Shown piece after piece: positions 32,071-45,370 of a stretch of 64,000 nt of DNA; the stretch's first letter is position 1; every line of letters starts with the position of its first letter. Origin of the DNA: Perkinsus olseni (lineage: Eukaryota > Perkinsozoa > Perkinsida > Perkinsidae); NCBI GenBank assembly GCA_013115135.1, contig JABANP010000140.1, positions 1 to 64,000 on the forward strand. The letters are read 5' to 3'. The notes under the pieces are model-generated. The model searched no databases. It was not told the DNA's origin and saw nothing but the letters and a program-made list of their open reading frames with translations. The translations under genes were made by a program, and so were the position numbers.

Positions 32071-32466
32071 ATGCCCCACCTCTTCGGCATCATTGTTCTC
32101 CTCGCCCTCAACGCCCTACTGCAAGCTCAACCATCCGGTAAATTTTGCGGGTCTCCAAGTAGCCCAGCCGGCAACTCGACGGTACACGTGACCATGACTA
32201 GCCAAACCACCTTCGACATCACGGTTGGGTTTTCTCCCACTGGCGGCCAAGATGTGGCGAGCACCAAGACCGGAGTTACGTATGAGTACGACTCCTCGAC
32301 AGGCCGTATCACAGTTACGGACGTCAATCAACTGCTGATACTGATCAGCGATATTGGTGCACCCTTCGATCGTTCTGAGCTCTCCAACACCACCTTTTGG
32401 AATGGCGCGATCTACGTGAACCTGAATGCCATCCAGCTTGGTTACTATCCTCTGGTGTCATGCTAA
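32071..32466 (+). CDS. Small secreted protein, 131 aa, unknown
   Basis: I start at the ATG at 32071 because it yields a clean signal peptide (HLFGIIVLLALNALLQA) followed by QPSGKFCG; the frame is open further upstream but without an ATG. The mature part of about 110 residues is Thr/Ser/Val-rich with alternating patterns suggestive of beta strands (TVHVTMTSQTTFDITVGF, GVTYEYDSSTGRITVTD). It has only two cysteines, one near the mature N-terminus and one as the last residue, which could pair. Two NxS/T sites suggest N-glycosylation. I do not recognise the family; extracellular location is inferred. Confidence 0.7.
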   Translation: MPHLFGIIVLLALNALLQAQPSGKFCGSPSSPAGNSTVHVTMTSQTTFDITVGFSPTGGQDVASTKTGVTYEYDSSTGRITVTDVNQLLILISDIGAPFDRSELSNTTFWNGAIYVNLNAIQLGYYPLVSC

Positions 32467-33153
32467 GTCTCGGTTCTCGAGGGCGATTTTCCTCATCCCG
32501 AGAGTAGTCAATACTCACTTTTATGAGTCGTAATAGTTATATTCGTATTATTAGTATGCAGATGTTGCATCATAAACGAGCCAGTCGATCCGCCTTTTCA
32601 GCCTGCAGCTCGTCGATCTCATATTGACAACACATCAGCTGCATTCGCTTCTTTCACCTGCCCTGTTGAATTCGTCAATTGGTATATGTCTCAGTGGATT
32701 CGCGTTCCACTCGACCCCATTGAGATTCTACACAGGAAGCAACCACAGAGATTAGAACTCTAGACCTCTGCAGTGCGAGCATTATGCGATAGGCACCGCG
32801 CTGTCCGAGCTTAATGAGTGGTGCAAGAGTTCCTAGTTATAGCTCGCCCCGAGCCAAAGTATGATGAAGGCGAGGGTTCTCCCGGCAAGCAGTTCTGCTC
32901 CCATAGAGGCCTAGTTTGCCTCGAAACCATTGGTCGTACAGGTGAGCATGTGCAGGTTGAATTAGAGTTGGTGTTTCGCAGGGGCGTGCGCTGAGGAGTT
33001 CGCCTTCACGGTACGAGTGTGTCCATGCCCCCCAAAAACTACGAACAAAACCCCACCCCCAGCGAAGTGAAACTTTCCCGCTGTCCGAGTGTGCATGCAT
33101 GGACAGCGCTATTCCCATGAAGGTTGACAAATCTGCAAGCTCGAGGTTCGAGG
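32467..33153. other. Convergent intergenic region
   Basis: It lies between the 3' ends of the secreted-protein gene (plus) and the giant coiled-coil gene (minus). The AT-rich stretch around 32520-32560 follows the first gene and is a plausible polyadenylation zone. No gene seen. Confidence 0.5.
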
Positions 33154-36100
33154 CTATGCTCGTAGGCGAAGGAGCTGAGGTTCAATCAGCGATGCTTTTG
33201 AAATATGCAACTGGATGCTCTCACTTGCTGCTTCGCTTGGTGGTACTTCTGCTGCAACTCATCTCGTGAGGCCTCCGCAACTCTCAAACGTTCCGTCATC
33301 TTATCGTGTTTATACCACACTTCCACCACCTTATCACAGATGTTCTTCGCATATTTTCGCAGGGCACTGCGCTGATGCTCGGCGCGGACCTAGCAGGAAT
33401 GGTCTGACTGATGTTAGCCTAATGACCTACCTTCACAGCGTTGACCTCAACAAGAGCCATCCAACCTCTTGACATGAGATCCTCGTTGCTCATAGTGGCC
33501 CGTTCGAGAGAATGCAACGTCTCTTGGCTTCGTTCGCTGAACCTAGCAGAGCACGCTGGCCCAGGTCCCACCGCTCAAGGGTTCACCTGCCGAGGCCCTC
33601 CCTTGTCGTCTTACAGAACCTACTAACTTCTTTCCTCGACGAGCTGATAAGTTCCGATATTGCATCCACCTCTCGCGGGGCCATGGCATACTTCCTCAAG
33701 CTACCGCTCGTCGCGAGAGCAAAGGAATTCGGGCCTTGCCGGGACTCGTAGTCGGCGCAGCGCATCGACACTCGCTCGAACCCCTCAAGAGACTCTACCC
33801 ACCTGGGAACTCTCAAAAGTAGCACGGGAGAACGCATGCGGACACCTCACCGTGCTGTGAGTTGCTCAAAGGCAGTCAGCAATCTAGCGAACCCCGTCCG
33901 GCTGCCTTCCAGCCGCTGCAAGCGAGGACTCGGCATCTCCTAAGCGCATGCTCAGCCTAAGGAGGACAACAACAACAAGTCGACCATCGGCAGTCAACTC
34001 TCCATCGGGCGCACCCCTCCCGCGTGGTCCAGTCTTCTCCCTGAATCCACCAGCCGGGCCCGCAGAGACTGTACCTCCACTCGGTGTCTGCCTTCCTCAA
34101 CGACCATCAGCTCTTGAGTTCGCTCCAGCTCCTCTCGTAGGTCCTCCACCTCCACCCTCACCTCGTGCAGCTCGCCCGCTAAGGCCTCGGAGTGTTCTCG
34201 TGACGCCTCAAGGAGAGTCCCCATCCACTCGGCTGCTTCCTCCGCTGCCCGGGCTCTCAGTTCCGCCAAGTTGCGGACAGCACGGACATCTTCCAACAGC
34301 ATTAGGCCCCTCTCTTCGCATGACCGGTAGACTTCCGTAATATGCGATGCGTGTCTATCCTCAACAACTCGAAGCCTGCCCAATGCATCGTCACAGACCA
34401 TGGCTATCCTCTCTCTAGATCGCCTTTCAAGCTCCTCGGCACACGCAGACGTAGAGGCCCGAATTCGACGTACTTCCTCCAGCAGCCTCACGTTGTCTGC
34501 TGCTAGCTGCTCTACCTCACCTTGCCTGCACTCGAGCTCAGCCAGGGCGGAGCGTGCTACATCATCACTGGTATCAACTTTATCACTCAGCCGAGCCATC
34601 CCAGTTTCCAGCTCGTCCCGAGCCTCCTCAGCCAGTCCAAGCTCACGACGTAACGCCTCATTCTCCTCCTGCTGTGAGCGGAGCTGGGAAATGTACTCGT
34701 CGATTTCAACCTGCAGCCGAGCGCAATTTCTCTTCAACTCCTCCTCGCGTAGCCGAGACTCGCTGGCCACGGCGAGCAGCCTCCGGACCTCGTGAGCAAC
34801 AGATCCCGAGAGATCAGGGGTCGATCTGGTTCCCACAGGCAGGCTCATCGCCCCCATGATAGCCCGGAATTCTTCTAATAGCTCCGAGGCTGAAGACCTT
34901 GCTTGTCCCAGCGCTAAGTTGGCCCGCTCTAGCTGTCGTTGCAAGTCCTCCTGTCGCCCCTCTGAGAAGCTCTGCTTCTCCTGCAGGGCCTCGATAGCGC
35001 GTTTCAGTGCGCCACCGAGCGCAACGGAATCTATCACTGAGCTGGAGAAGCCCTTGTCGACCGGAACCTCAAGGGAGCTGGCAAGCTCCGCGAGCACTCG
35101 CTGCATCCCATTCTTGAGATGCCCCTCTCGGGCGCAGAAGTCTTCGCGTAATAAGCTGATTCGCTCAATAGATAGCTGGTCTCTCGTCCCCATCAGCTCC
35201 TGCAGGCGTGAGTTCTCTCGCCCCTGTTGAGCAGCCAGCATCTGCGCAGACTTCAGCTCGTCCTTGGCATCCACCAGCTCTTCTCTGAGCCTGAAAATTC
35301 GAACCGTATGCATGGCTGCCTAACTTTCTGCTGTGCTCAAGGACTCGGACGATATTCTCACTCGGAATGAGCCATTCCGAGGATAGAAACCCGCACCCAT
35401 CCGAGGCGGTAGTACGCATCATGCGCATGGGTCTGAGAAGCCTGTAGTACTGCTACACCCACCTAGAGAGCTCTTCAACCGCTGACTTCGATTCATCGGT
35501 GCTATACGAATTAGCGACCATTTCTCGACACCTGACAAGGGCAGGTAATACAGAGTGGGCGTAGGACTAGAGGAGGTACTTCATATCCTGTAGTGCCATG
35601 GAAAGAAGTTCTGCCCTCTGAATCTGCACGCCGACCGCTGATTCCTCGGCCGGCATGATCGGTCTGAAGGGTCTCGACAGCGGAGCCCCTACTACGAGTG
35701 TCGGGAGACTCCCACCTCGAAACACCTCCATAGTACCATACCGTAAATAAAACGGAAGAAGGTATTCTAGCACGTTAGCTGCAATGCTTGCTACATTGCT
35801 ACACTATTGCTACATTTCCCGGCCTACATCTTTGCCGCCATTTCCTCATGATGGCCTTCAGGACTTGACGAATCCACCCAAGTTTGGGTTTCCGCCTGTC
35901 TCCGGCGCTGATCGTCTATAGAAGACACTTGCTCCATCCTGAGAGTACATGGTGATCATCTACAGCGTGAATTTTACACTGCCCATGAGAAGTGAACACT
36001 GCACGATCGGAATACGGACTTATGCAACGCCTCAGAGAGCAGCTCTTGCGTTTCCGCGAGCTTTGCCTCCAGGCAAGCCACCGCCTCGCTCTTGGCTTCG

Positions 36101-39100
36101 TTGAGGGCTCGGAGCTCCTCGGAATGCGCTAGTTCCGACCTACACAACTAGAGTTGGAAGAAGATCAGAAATATACTCTTCTCCTACCATTACGACCGAT
36201 AACTGAATAATACACTCTTGACACTCCGCCGTAAGGACGCGTAAAACGTACTCATATTGGAAAAAAGTCAATGCATAGACTTTCGCGCGGCGCGAGATAT
36301 GGCAGAAAAAAGGCTCTACTGGTTGGCACTGAAGGGATTGGAACTTCACGGACTGGGAAGGGACTGCACGAACTGTTGTGAGAACTGTACGAAGTGCAAC
36401 TGTACGACTGGAATCTGTTCGAGTTGAAACTATGGAGAAGAGCCATGTACCAATATGCAGTCTACGGCTGGCACTGCGTGGCATGCGTTGCCCACCCGAT
36501 TCGATGCCGGCTGCCAACACAGTGAGTATAGTGACTAGTTGGAATGTGTTCCGCGGATTCTTTGGCGCTCGGCGAATTCGAGACGCCATGTCTTACGAGG
36601 CATGAAGCCTCACCTCGTCGCTGCATCCTCCAACTCCTGGCAGCGGGACCGCAGACCGGCAATGACACCTTCATAGCCATCAGCTTGCAGAGTGCTGCAC
36701 AGGGGAGCTGCGAAGGCCTCGGTCGCGGAGCTGTACCACTCCCACCTGCGTGAGACTTGTTCTGCTAACAGCCTTGAGGACTCCAGTAGCTCTTCTCTCA
36801 GCGAGGCAAGCTGCTCCTGCAGGCTGTCCACTTCTACCCGGAGACTTTTATCGGAGTCTTGGCCCTCAGAAGGGCGCCTAGATGCGACGGGAGGAAGTCC
36901 CTGACGAGCAAGCCAGCCTACCTCTGTAGCTCGTCACACCGAGCTCGCAGGGTCGCTATGACCTCTTCATATCCCGCGATCTGCTGAGATCTGATCATCC
37001 GACAACCGCTGAGCACAGGACGACCGGAATTTGACGAGGGCCACAGCCGCCTAAGCTCTCCGGAAGGTTAGGTACTGGTCCTCACATCTTTTCCGCGCTT
37101 TCATTTCCCGATTGGCGCAGGCTCCTGCTGAGGTCCTCAAGTCGGGCTGTCAAGGAGCTGATGAAAATGCCCATCGGGAGATGATGTACTCGAGGATGAT
37201 TATGACAGGTTATCGGAGCGGAGGTCGCGAATCTCTCCTTCCAGCCTATCACGCTGTTCTCGCAGTGCGCCTACCACTGTGTCCCTCTCACGTAGAGCGG
37301 CGGCATGCCTAACCTCGACAGAGAACCGGAGCATATCAGCTACCGATTCGGTGCTCAAGTTGCGCTCGGCATCCCGGCTTTTACGCGGCAGCCTCCAGGC
37401 GGGAGGTCTCCATCTGCAGCATTCTGCCTTCCCTGGATGCGATGAGGTCCCTCAGCGCCTTGGAGTCATGTTCGGTCAAGTTCCTGAAAAGCTTCCGTCT
37501 GAGAGAGCCTGTCCTCCAGCCGTACGCCAGCTCTTCTCTGTGGAGCTCCTCGGTGGTCTTTAGGCGTTCCTTGAGGGCGAGAACTTCCCTCTGAAGCTCC
37601 TGGTTCGTTTCCTCGGCTACAGCCAGCTCACGAATACTCCTGAAGCGATTCACTAACTTCAAAGACTCGGAACGTTGTAGTCCGTCGAGCAAGAGCAGTA
37701 AGCACTAAGTGGCAGCATAGTGCCGCCGAGGCAGGTGAGGGTCCGAAACAGTCATCACCTCTCCATCTTGCGATGCAGATCCACCGCTCCAGCGGTCGCT
37801 TTCTCAAGAGCGTCTTGTGTGTCCATTCGAGACGTCCGATCTCGGCGGGCTCTAAGGGCCAGCACTGCGAAGACGACCTCGTTGACCTCCACTCACCTCC
37901 CTCTAGCGTCCTCGCTGCTCATACGGGAGCATTCAACGGCAGATTTGAGGAGCTGTACTTTGCTGAGGAGCTGCTGCTCGACACAGCTTGCTGCGGCGAC
38001 CACCTGAGGGTACCCGGAGTACATCAACGCAGCAATAACGACCGAGTATCGGAAGGGTCGACAAGCTCAGCGCATTTACCTGCTGGCTGACGAAATCGTC
38101 GAAGCTCTTGGACGGTTCTGGCAACCTCAGCTTGGAGCCAGCAATCTCCGTCTGGCACCAGTTGTTTCGCCTGTCCAGCAGCTCTCGCTGGAACCCCGAG
38201 GGCATTCGCGAGGACAAGGCCTGCTGCTCCTGTGCTTCGACGGCGGCTCGCTCCGCAGCAGCCAGTGCCGCCGTCAGCTGGACTATCTCTGCCTTCATTT
38301 GGTTATGAGCTCCTTCGAGCTGAACGGATGAATCAACTTCCCGCTAAAATGGTCTTCACAGAGATGCTCACCTCCCTGGTGATATCTTGACTGCGCCACG
38401 ACAGGCTCGTCACTGGTATTAGCTCCGTCCCTGCTAGAGCGAGCTCCGCCTGGCTCATCCATCCACCCTCCTGAGCTGCTGCTGATGATGATGAGCTGTG
38501 ATGCAGTCGCGACAGTTCCTAAGTAGGAAGGGGAGCAGGTTAGTCTCTGGGGGTGGGCACCTCCACAAGGGAGTTCTTCTCGCTGCGAAGGGCGATGACC
38601 TCAGCAGTGACCACTTCCAGCTCGTGAGACTTCTCGTCCGCTAGCCTCAGCGCTGCCTAAGGCTACAAGATCTCTCATTGAACCACTCCAAAGATTGCCC
38701 ACTGTGAGCTGCTGGTCCTGCTCCTCCCTCGACTCCTGCCATAGCTGCGTCAGCTCAGCCAATCGACGCGTGAGGCCCTCCACTCGAAGACGATACCGAT
38801 TGTTATCATCAACAACATGGACGTTCTGACGACACAGCTGGGGGAGGGCCCAGTAGAGACGACCAGCACCTCCTCTTGGAGGGCCTCGATCGTGCCCTTC
38901 AGTTGGGTGGCCTTCTGTGCAGCCTCAAGCATATCAGCATTGCGCTCATCTAGCTGATTGAGGGCGTCAGGGATTCGGCGGTAACACGGCTTGCTACTTC
39001 GCGTCTCAGGCGCTGCGTCTCGGTCTCTAGTTCCGTCCTAATGAGCTCATGCTCTCGGCGGATATCCACGACCATCTCTTGGAAACTTCGGGACTGCTTC

Positions 39101-40740
39101 GAGAGCTGAGAGAAGTACCGTCACCCACACTGTCAAAGACTTCTGCGGATATCGATTGAATGTGGTTGTGCTAGCTCAGGCGAAATGAAGCAAGCTCATG
39201 TGAAGCCATAGGGAAAACACCTTGCATCAAGAGCTAAGCTGTGGATGCTCACCTGGCCCTCCAGGTCCGTTACGCGACTCCGAGTGGAGTTAAGATCCGC
39301 TTTGACTAGCTCAACTTGACCTTGGGCCCCAACGCGCGCTCGTTCCGACTCTTCCAAGGCTGACTCGGCCTTAGAAGACTGACAGGCCACCTCTATGCGA
39401 GTTGGCCTAGCGTGCCTCCCGCACCTGCTCTTTCCACCGCTGCATTTCTGCTGAGAGCTTACTGGTCTCGGCTCGCCGCACTTCCACATCCGTAGCCACC
39501 TAGAAGGAGCACTCCAAGATCGAGAGCCGCCTGCTCGAAGCAGAGCAGACTTGCTGCTGCAGAGCCTCAAGCGATCGTCGCCACTTCAAGACTTCCGCTT
39601 TCATCTTCTCGCTAGCTCGACTCTGAGCTCCAGCCTCTACCGCCTGACAGAATGGCCAAGTTATTCCCGACCGCCCATGGCAGCATGGGGCTGAAGGTCC
39701 CCACCAGCCGGTCCCTATCCGCCTCGATCTCGGTCTTGACACCCTCTAGCTCTTCCAGCTTCGTCGTCAGTTCCTTGCGAGCCCGTCGACTCTCCGCGAG
39801 TTCCTCCCTGGTCGCTGAGGTCATAAGCCTTTCGACTGGTTAGTCGTTGCGGTAAGGCTCACCCTCGTCCTTATCCTTCCCACCCGTGAGCACGCCGAAC
39901 TGGGCCACCTCGCTGAGTCTGTCGCTCAGGACGCTGACTCTCCTGCGGTGCCTATCGCACTCTTCCGTTATTCTGTCAATATCTTCACGCAGCTTCCTCT
40001 CAACAGCTTGCAATCTGCTAACTCGACTCGTCTCTTCGACCTCTCCCATGCCGTATTTCGCCTCCCAAGCAGTTATGAGGTCCTCCAACTGCTGCTCGGC
40101 GTCGACTGGTCGTCTTCCCACTAGGGCTAGAGCCCTTCTGAGGTCCCTCTCGAGGCTCTCGTGATGGGACACGACGCTGGGCAGACACAGTATCAGGCAA
40201 GTGTGAGTTATGGATGGTATGGTACGAATGAAGGAGGGAAATATGAAGGAGCCAAGGGAGTTGCAGGAGGAGTTGATGACCGTGATTGAAGCACCTTGAA
40301 GCTTGAATACACTACAGAGGTCGTTGTAGGGTGACGAGATCAAGCTGTGGCCTAGGGACACGCAGGCCAGCAGATCCTCAGGGCTCTCGCACTCAGTGCT
40401 TTCCAAGAGCTGACCAGCTGTAGCCCCGTCTCTGGTAGTCTCATACACTTCAAAAGACACTTCCGTCCCTCTGCTCTGCTCAAAGGCATGTGTCGACACT
40501 CGGTCCAATAATTTCTTCCCGACTGCGAGACACCCGACAACCAGGAGAAGCGCTCCTCGCCTAGCCTCAGCTGCTGCGGTTACAAGGTCTGCGAAGGTGC
40601 GTTGGTAAAGGTCTTCTGGGGGGCACGCCTCCGGGTCCTCGATCACCGAATTGAAGAGGTAACTGGCAATGGGATGGCTTCAAGCATCCTCTCCAAGATA
40701 ATAAGATCACTAGAAGCCGTTCGAGGTGGTTCAACCGGCC
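33154..40740 (-). CDS. Giant multi-exon coiled-coil protein
   Basis: Minus strand. Exon-sized open segments rich in Glu, Leu, Arg, Gln and Ala heptads occur at about 40650-39840, 39824-39612, 39570-39196, 38930-38600, 38298-37933, 37692-37381, 37000-36920, 36831-36610, 36125-36010, 35313-33994 (439 residues, the longest), 33837-33583 and 33380-33154. The last intron, 33175-33224 (50 nt), joins KQQ to LLRLRA and the stop at 33154-33156. YEEVIATLRARCDEL and YEGVIAGLRSRCQEL in neighbouring exons show internal repeats. The N-terminal part has a compact helical segment (GALLLVVGCLAVGKKLLDR) before the coils, faintly like a Hook or dynein-adaptor head; that is a guess. A cytoskeletal, basal-body or membrane-tethering role fits its architecture. 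Exact start and whether it is one gene or two are uncertain, since introns of 400-600 nt would be needed near 35.4-36.6 kb. Confidence 0.7.
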
Positions 40741-41144
40741 GTTGATTGCGAAAGTATTCAAGGGCAGAATTACAGAGAGCTACTGCTCTATTAGCGCGAA
40801 TCCTCCGGGGTTGGGTGAACAGGAATGGTGTATAATAGCGGTTCTACCTGAAGCCTCTGTAGTGCACCTTATCCTCATCGACCACTACCCCCTCACAGTT
40901 CTTGGGGACAGCTGCCACCACGCGAGGCGAGGCGGCAGGAGAGGTCGATAATGAGGATGTGGATACCGAGAGCTCAAGTGACATTTGACATGGGGGCTTC
41001 TCACTACTACAACTACCACGCCGGCGGCTTCGGTCACAGCGACTATCTCGACACCTTCCAATACTGCTTCAACAACAACAGTCACTAAGGAGGCCTTAGG
41101 TGAACTATTATTAAAAACGGACATGCAATGAGGGGTTACAGCAA
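40741..41144. other. Short intergenic region
   Basis: Between the start of the giant coiled-coil gene and the end of nucleoredoxin, both on the minus strand. It contains simple ACAAC/ACTAC-rich sequence near 41010-41085 whose six-frame translations are low-complexity. The promoter of the giant gene is expected here. Confidence 0.5.
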
Positions 41145-41823
41145 TCACCATTTCATATCGACGGCTACTGGGCCCATGTTCTTAACGTCATTCACACCAT
41201 CGAAGATCTTCACATCCTTCTTGTCCTCGTCCAAGACCTGAGCCGCAGGAATAACAGACAGGCCGATTACGCTACCACCTTACAAGCAGGCACGGGATGC
41301 CAGACTTGTGGTTGTTGATGATGCCAAGATTCTCCTTCTCGATTCCAGCGCACACTCCAAACTCCTTCTTCAGCGCGTCTCTGGTCTCGACGTCGCCGTA
41401 AGGGACTCTGAGCCACTCCCCCTGGTCCTCTTTATGATACTCAACCTAATGCAGCTATGGAAGGACACTATAGCGGCAGCGGTAGGCCCACCTGCTCTTC
41501 CTCGGACTTGTCGCTCGAAATGAATATAATCTCTAGCTTGTCCTCATCCTCCTCCTTCACGTCCTGACATAACGTACTTGCTCGACTGCTGCGGAGAGGC
41601 GAGGGTTCACCGACCTCATAGAACTCCTTGAGGATGGGGGTGAACTTTCGGCAAGGGGGGCACCAGTGGGCCGAGAAGTACCTACATGCCGACAGGACTG
41701 CGCTAGACACTTCGCGGCTCCAGACGCTCACAGGGCGATCTTTTCCTTGCTGGAGAGCACGTCATCGGCCTTCACCTCGGACCCGTCTTGAGTGAGCAGC
41801 GTCTTTCCAGCCAAGGCAGACAT
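41145..41823 (-). CDS. Nucleoredoxin / tryparedoxin-like thioredoxin-fold protein
   Basis: Minus strand, five exons: 41823-41732, 41681-41615, 41563-41492, 41445-41284 and 41237-41145, with introns of 50, 51, 46 and 46 nt. The ATG at 41821-41823 gives MSALAGKTLLTQDGS. The redox motif WCPPC lies in YFSAHWCPPCRKFTP, reassembled across the first intron. IIFISSDKSEEE and a GEWLRVPYGD segment follow, as in nucleoredoxins (two-cysteine thioredoxin fold with the conserved cis-Pro segment GIPCLLV). About 160 residues, matching single-domain tryparedoxin-like proteins. Expected role: thiol-disulfide oxidoreductase in cytosol or nucleus; no signal peptide. All exons join in frame with no breaks. Confidence 0.93.
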
Positions 41824-42303
41824 TAGACACGATCTCGAGAACCAAGAGCTCTGCGGTGAGAATGAGCTAACCCGTCGTCATTCCGGACCGGGCAGTGGTG
41901 AAACTACGGACATTCCGATAGACAAAGCCGACGTTCACTCCCGCAGAGCCTCTAATGTAGCAAGGCCTACAATAGGAATCTGACGGAAATCTGTGCGAAA
42001 AGGAAGGCGTCCGAGGGTTGTGAGCTTCGGCAGTCGAAGGTCGACTGAGCGCGACCGTCCTCGGTAAGGAAGCTGAGCAGCAGCCCTCGAGTAGCTTTGA
42101 AGCACTCAAACTCGACTGACTGAGTGGGTTAGTCAACAGCAGGGGTGGTGAGTAACACAGCAATAGTGAAAGTCATGCACGCTAGGTAAGAGTCACACTC
42201 ATTCCTCCTGCCATCAGCAGCGAAGGCCCCTCCCTCCTCTCGAACGGGGTGATGACATCTGAGCAATCACCCGATCCATGCACGGCGGTGACACGGGAGC
42301 GCA
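41824..42303. other. Intergenic, no gene seen
   Basis: Upstream of nucleoredoxin and downstream of the unknown minus-strand gene. Short frames only. Confidence 0.5.
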
Positions 42304-43690
42304 TTAGGGCGGTCTCACACAATGCTGTGGAGTGAGGCAGTTCGGCAGTAGGACACTATCGTCTTCCTCGGCAGTAACCCTGCAGCTCCGCGACGGCATC
42401 GGTTCGACTGATACCGAGCGCCTTGTGACCGCTAATGCACGGCCCGGCTGCTCCGAGTGATTAAACACCCGTCGAGGAAAGGTAGGCGACAAGTTCGGCG
42501 AAGAACCCACGGCGGCGACGGGAGGTGGCCGAGCGAACTGAGAAGTAGTCGAGACAAAAGGTGGGGAGAGATGCCACCCTCGACCCCCCTCACTTGGGGT
42601 AAGGCTGCAGCTGCTGAGTTGATAGCTGTCGTAGTGGATGACTGGCGAGATGCACGAGCACTGCTGGAGGGCCGGGGAGTTTGACCCGCTGCGCTGCCAC
42701 AGGTGCGAAGACGCGCCAGCTCTCGTCTGAGACACTGTCACCTAGCGACCAGGCAATCCACAGGAAGTGACAGACCAACCTGATCTGTCGTCGGAGGCAC
42801 TCTAGGTCGATAGAGATGACATCGAAGAGCCGCACTGCCGCCTGATAGAATACAAGTCTTGGCCGCGCGCCATCACCCACACCGAGGCTGATGACCACGT
42901 ACCTTCCGACTGTGAGGCGACATGCTAGCCGGGTCGGCGTAGTCGTCTAGTCGCTTAGAGCAGAGACTATCAACACAGCGCTCTATGGCTCTCGATACTT
43001 GGGTGACCGAGGCAGGGCGTTCCTGACCAGGCAAGCATATAGAAGGCAGCAGAGCAGGTCGAACGGTGTAACATGAGCTGTTACTCTTGAGCTCGCCTGG
43101 GGCGGGCATGGAGACTTCCCAATAGCGTGAGCCTCCGACCGAGGCGGCTGGCAGCGCTCACCACGACTGGGTTGGACCGGCTGAACGTGGACTCAGGTAG
43201 CGAAGGTTTATACTCTTCCTCTACCTCCTCCAGCAGCCTCCTCTTGCCTAGCTTGAATGCCCGACAAGGCCGTACGACCGACTCCTCACGACCCCTCGTC
43301 GATCCGCTTCTGACTTCCACATTAGGAGTGCTAGAAGGCGATTGTCCTCACTTGGAGTATCCCGCTGACATGAGCAGCTTCCTGCGAATCCTCTCCACTC
43401 CATCTTCCACTCGCTTCAGCCTACTGCGAAGGTCGGTATCGTCACTCTGAGAGAAGCCACCACAGCGACTGCACCGAACCGTCGCACAGATGCCCATGAT
43501 CGCCCACATGCTCACGGGCCGGGCCAGCCGGCAGCCGGTCAGCCCCTTCAGTGCTGACGATATCGTTCTTCTCGACGCGAACCTCATTCATGGACGGACG
43601 AGCAGCCAACGAGCCGCTCCTTATGTGACGATCGGGCAGACTGAGACAGTCGAGAGAGCCTCGCCGCATGGACTAGTGCACGGACGTACA
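42304..43690 (-). CDS. Unknown multi-exon protein
   Basis: Minus strand. Overlapping open segments shift frame at likely short introns: about 43587-43348 (with CSRCGGFSQSDDTDLRSRL and VEDGVERIRRKLL), 43320-43081 (LEEVEEEYKPSLPES), 43109-42873 (VSRAIERCVDSLCSKRL), 42898-42590 (LVFYQAAVRLFDVISIDLEC) and 42741-42304 (Pro/Ser-rich tail). The central part looks helical, and SRC..GG with surrounding cysteines may be a small zinc site. I do not recognise a family. Exon joins are not resolved and the start is uncertain, so boundaries are approximate. Confidence 0.4.
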
Positions 43691-45370
43691 TGAACTTATT
43701 CGCCCTGCGTCTCCTGGGAGAGGATTGTGACGGTCGTACCGACTGAGGCCGTCCAGGAGGCTCCGACTCAGTTCCCTATAATCATCAGAGAACTACCATC
43801 AGATCCAGGGGAGGGAGGTAGCCAGGTGACCCCCCTTACGATTCCTCGTACGGGCGACACATACCACCCCTCCTCACCTCTGGTATCCTCCACCATGAAG
43901 GTACCCGGGAGTCGGATGAACTAGGACCACAGACATCCTCATGACTACTGTGGCTGCTAGATTGTAGAGAGTCCTTCTCAACCATCGTTGGACGCAACTA
44001 AGATCGTCATTACTACCACCATCGCCGTCGGCTCCTCAGGCTGCTCCCCATCCACCCACCCACGTCCTACTAGCTCACAGCAGGAGAGCGTCCAACATTG
44101 ACAGATGCGCGACAGCAGAGGAGGTCGAGAGAAACACTACTGAGGATAGACTATGGGCTGACTACGCCAATGGACAAAAACTATCATAAATTAACAGCAT
44201 TTCAGCCGCCGACGAAGTCGCTTGGTTTATTCACAGAGTAAGACAGCTACTGGCGGCGGCGGCCGATTCTGATCTTCAAGTTGACAAGTACAGTTGAACA
44301 AAATAATTTGGCACCGCGGAGCGCCGGGCCAGTTGCCTGGCAGTCGGCCAGGAATGCGGTAAGGCGCTCGAAAGAGGAGAGCTGCACTGTATAGACCGAG
44401 GCAACAACAATTGGCTTCGCGAACAGCAGCTCACCCCGAAAACGGTAGGTTGATAAGGTGGAGAAGCATTGGGTACGGCTATAAAACACTATCTGATAAA
44501 AACGACCCAGGTACGAACCCTGGGTCCGGTATTTTTCGAATCCTATCACCAGTCGAGACATCTTCAGAGCCGACAAGAGTAGCGAAATGATAACCTGAAG
44601 AAAACGGTTTTCCCGGAACATACTGTAGGCGAAAGAACTCGCGGAAAATTCGGGACCGGAACGCCGCGAATTTACTTACATTATCACTAAAAATTTACTT
44701 GGTCGCTCAGCGGCGAGGCACACATCCTCACATATCGATAATAAGCCCGACTCCTCAGTCTGAGAGGGAGCTTCTCACCAGCACGTACCAGCCGTAAGGC
44801 TACTAGCTTACTCGATGTCACCGTGGAGCCGTCAGAGTCTTCATTATGGCTGTGGAGAAAGTCCAAGCGGAGGTTCTTATGACCAGTTGGGGTACCGAAG
44901 CAGACCTTCTCTGTCCTCACCTTCCTCCGATTACCGAACCTGACCAACGCCCATCACTACCGAAGTCCAGTCGCAGATCGGCCGCCGTACTCGGGCTGCT
45001 CCTCAGGATGGGTAGCAAGAGCATCACAAGCCTCGTCATAGTCGGGCGCGATGGGGACTCGAACCTGACGGGGTTGATGACGAGGAGCCAGCAAGACCGA
45101 GTGGAGCTACCAGACGCCTCAGGTTTGATGGCGAATAAATATGACTGTTCTTCGGCATCTCGCAAAGACGCTCTCTGAGATGCTGAGGACTCGCCGGGGA
45201 TGATGATTTACGGACAGCCCAGAAGGAGGGCATATGCTAATGAATGAGAAACGGCAAAGGAACTGATAGCTCCCCTTGCACCAGTGACTACCAGGCTCCC
45301 AATAGAGACATCGAGCGTGCCTGGAAACCAATAATACACTTATTATGCATTAGATTCACTGCAACGGAGG
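43691..45370. other. Region without a confident gene
   Basis: Minus-strand frames at 44621-44247 (124 codons, FRENRFLQVIISLLLSALK start) and 44947-44687 are the best candidates for coding but match nothing I know and are not linked by a clear splice pattern. A small hairpin at 44504-44526 is discussed under rejected items. The 3' flank of the E2 gene is at the right end. Confidence 0.35.

Noticed and set aside
44504..44526. Hairpin resembling a tRNA T-arm (GACCCAG..CTGGGTC)
   Set aside because: The loop departs from the B-box consensus and no acceptor stem, D-arm or anticodon arm can be folded around it.
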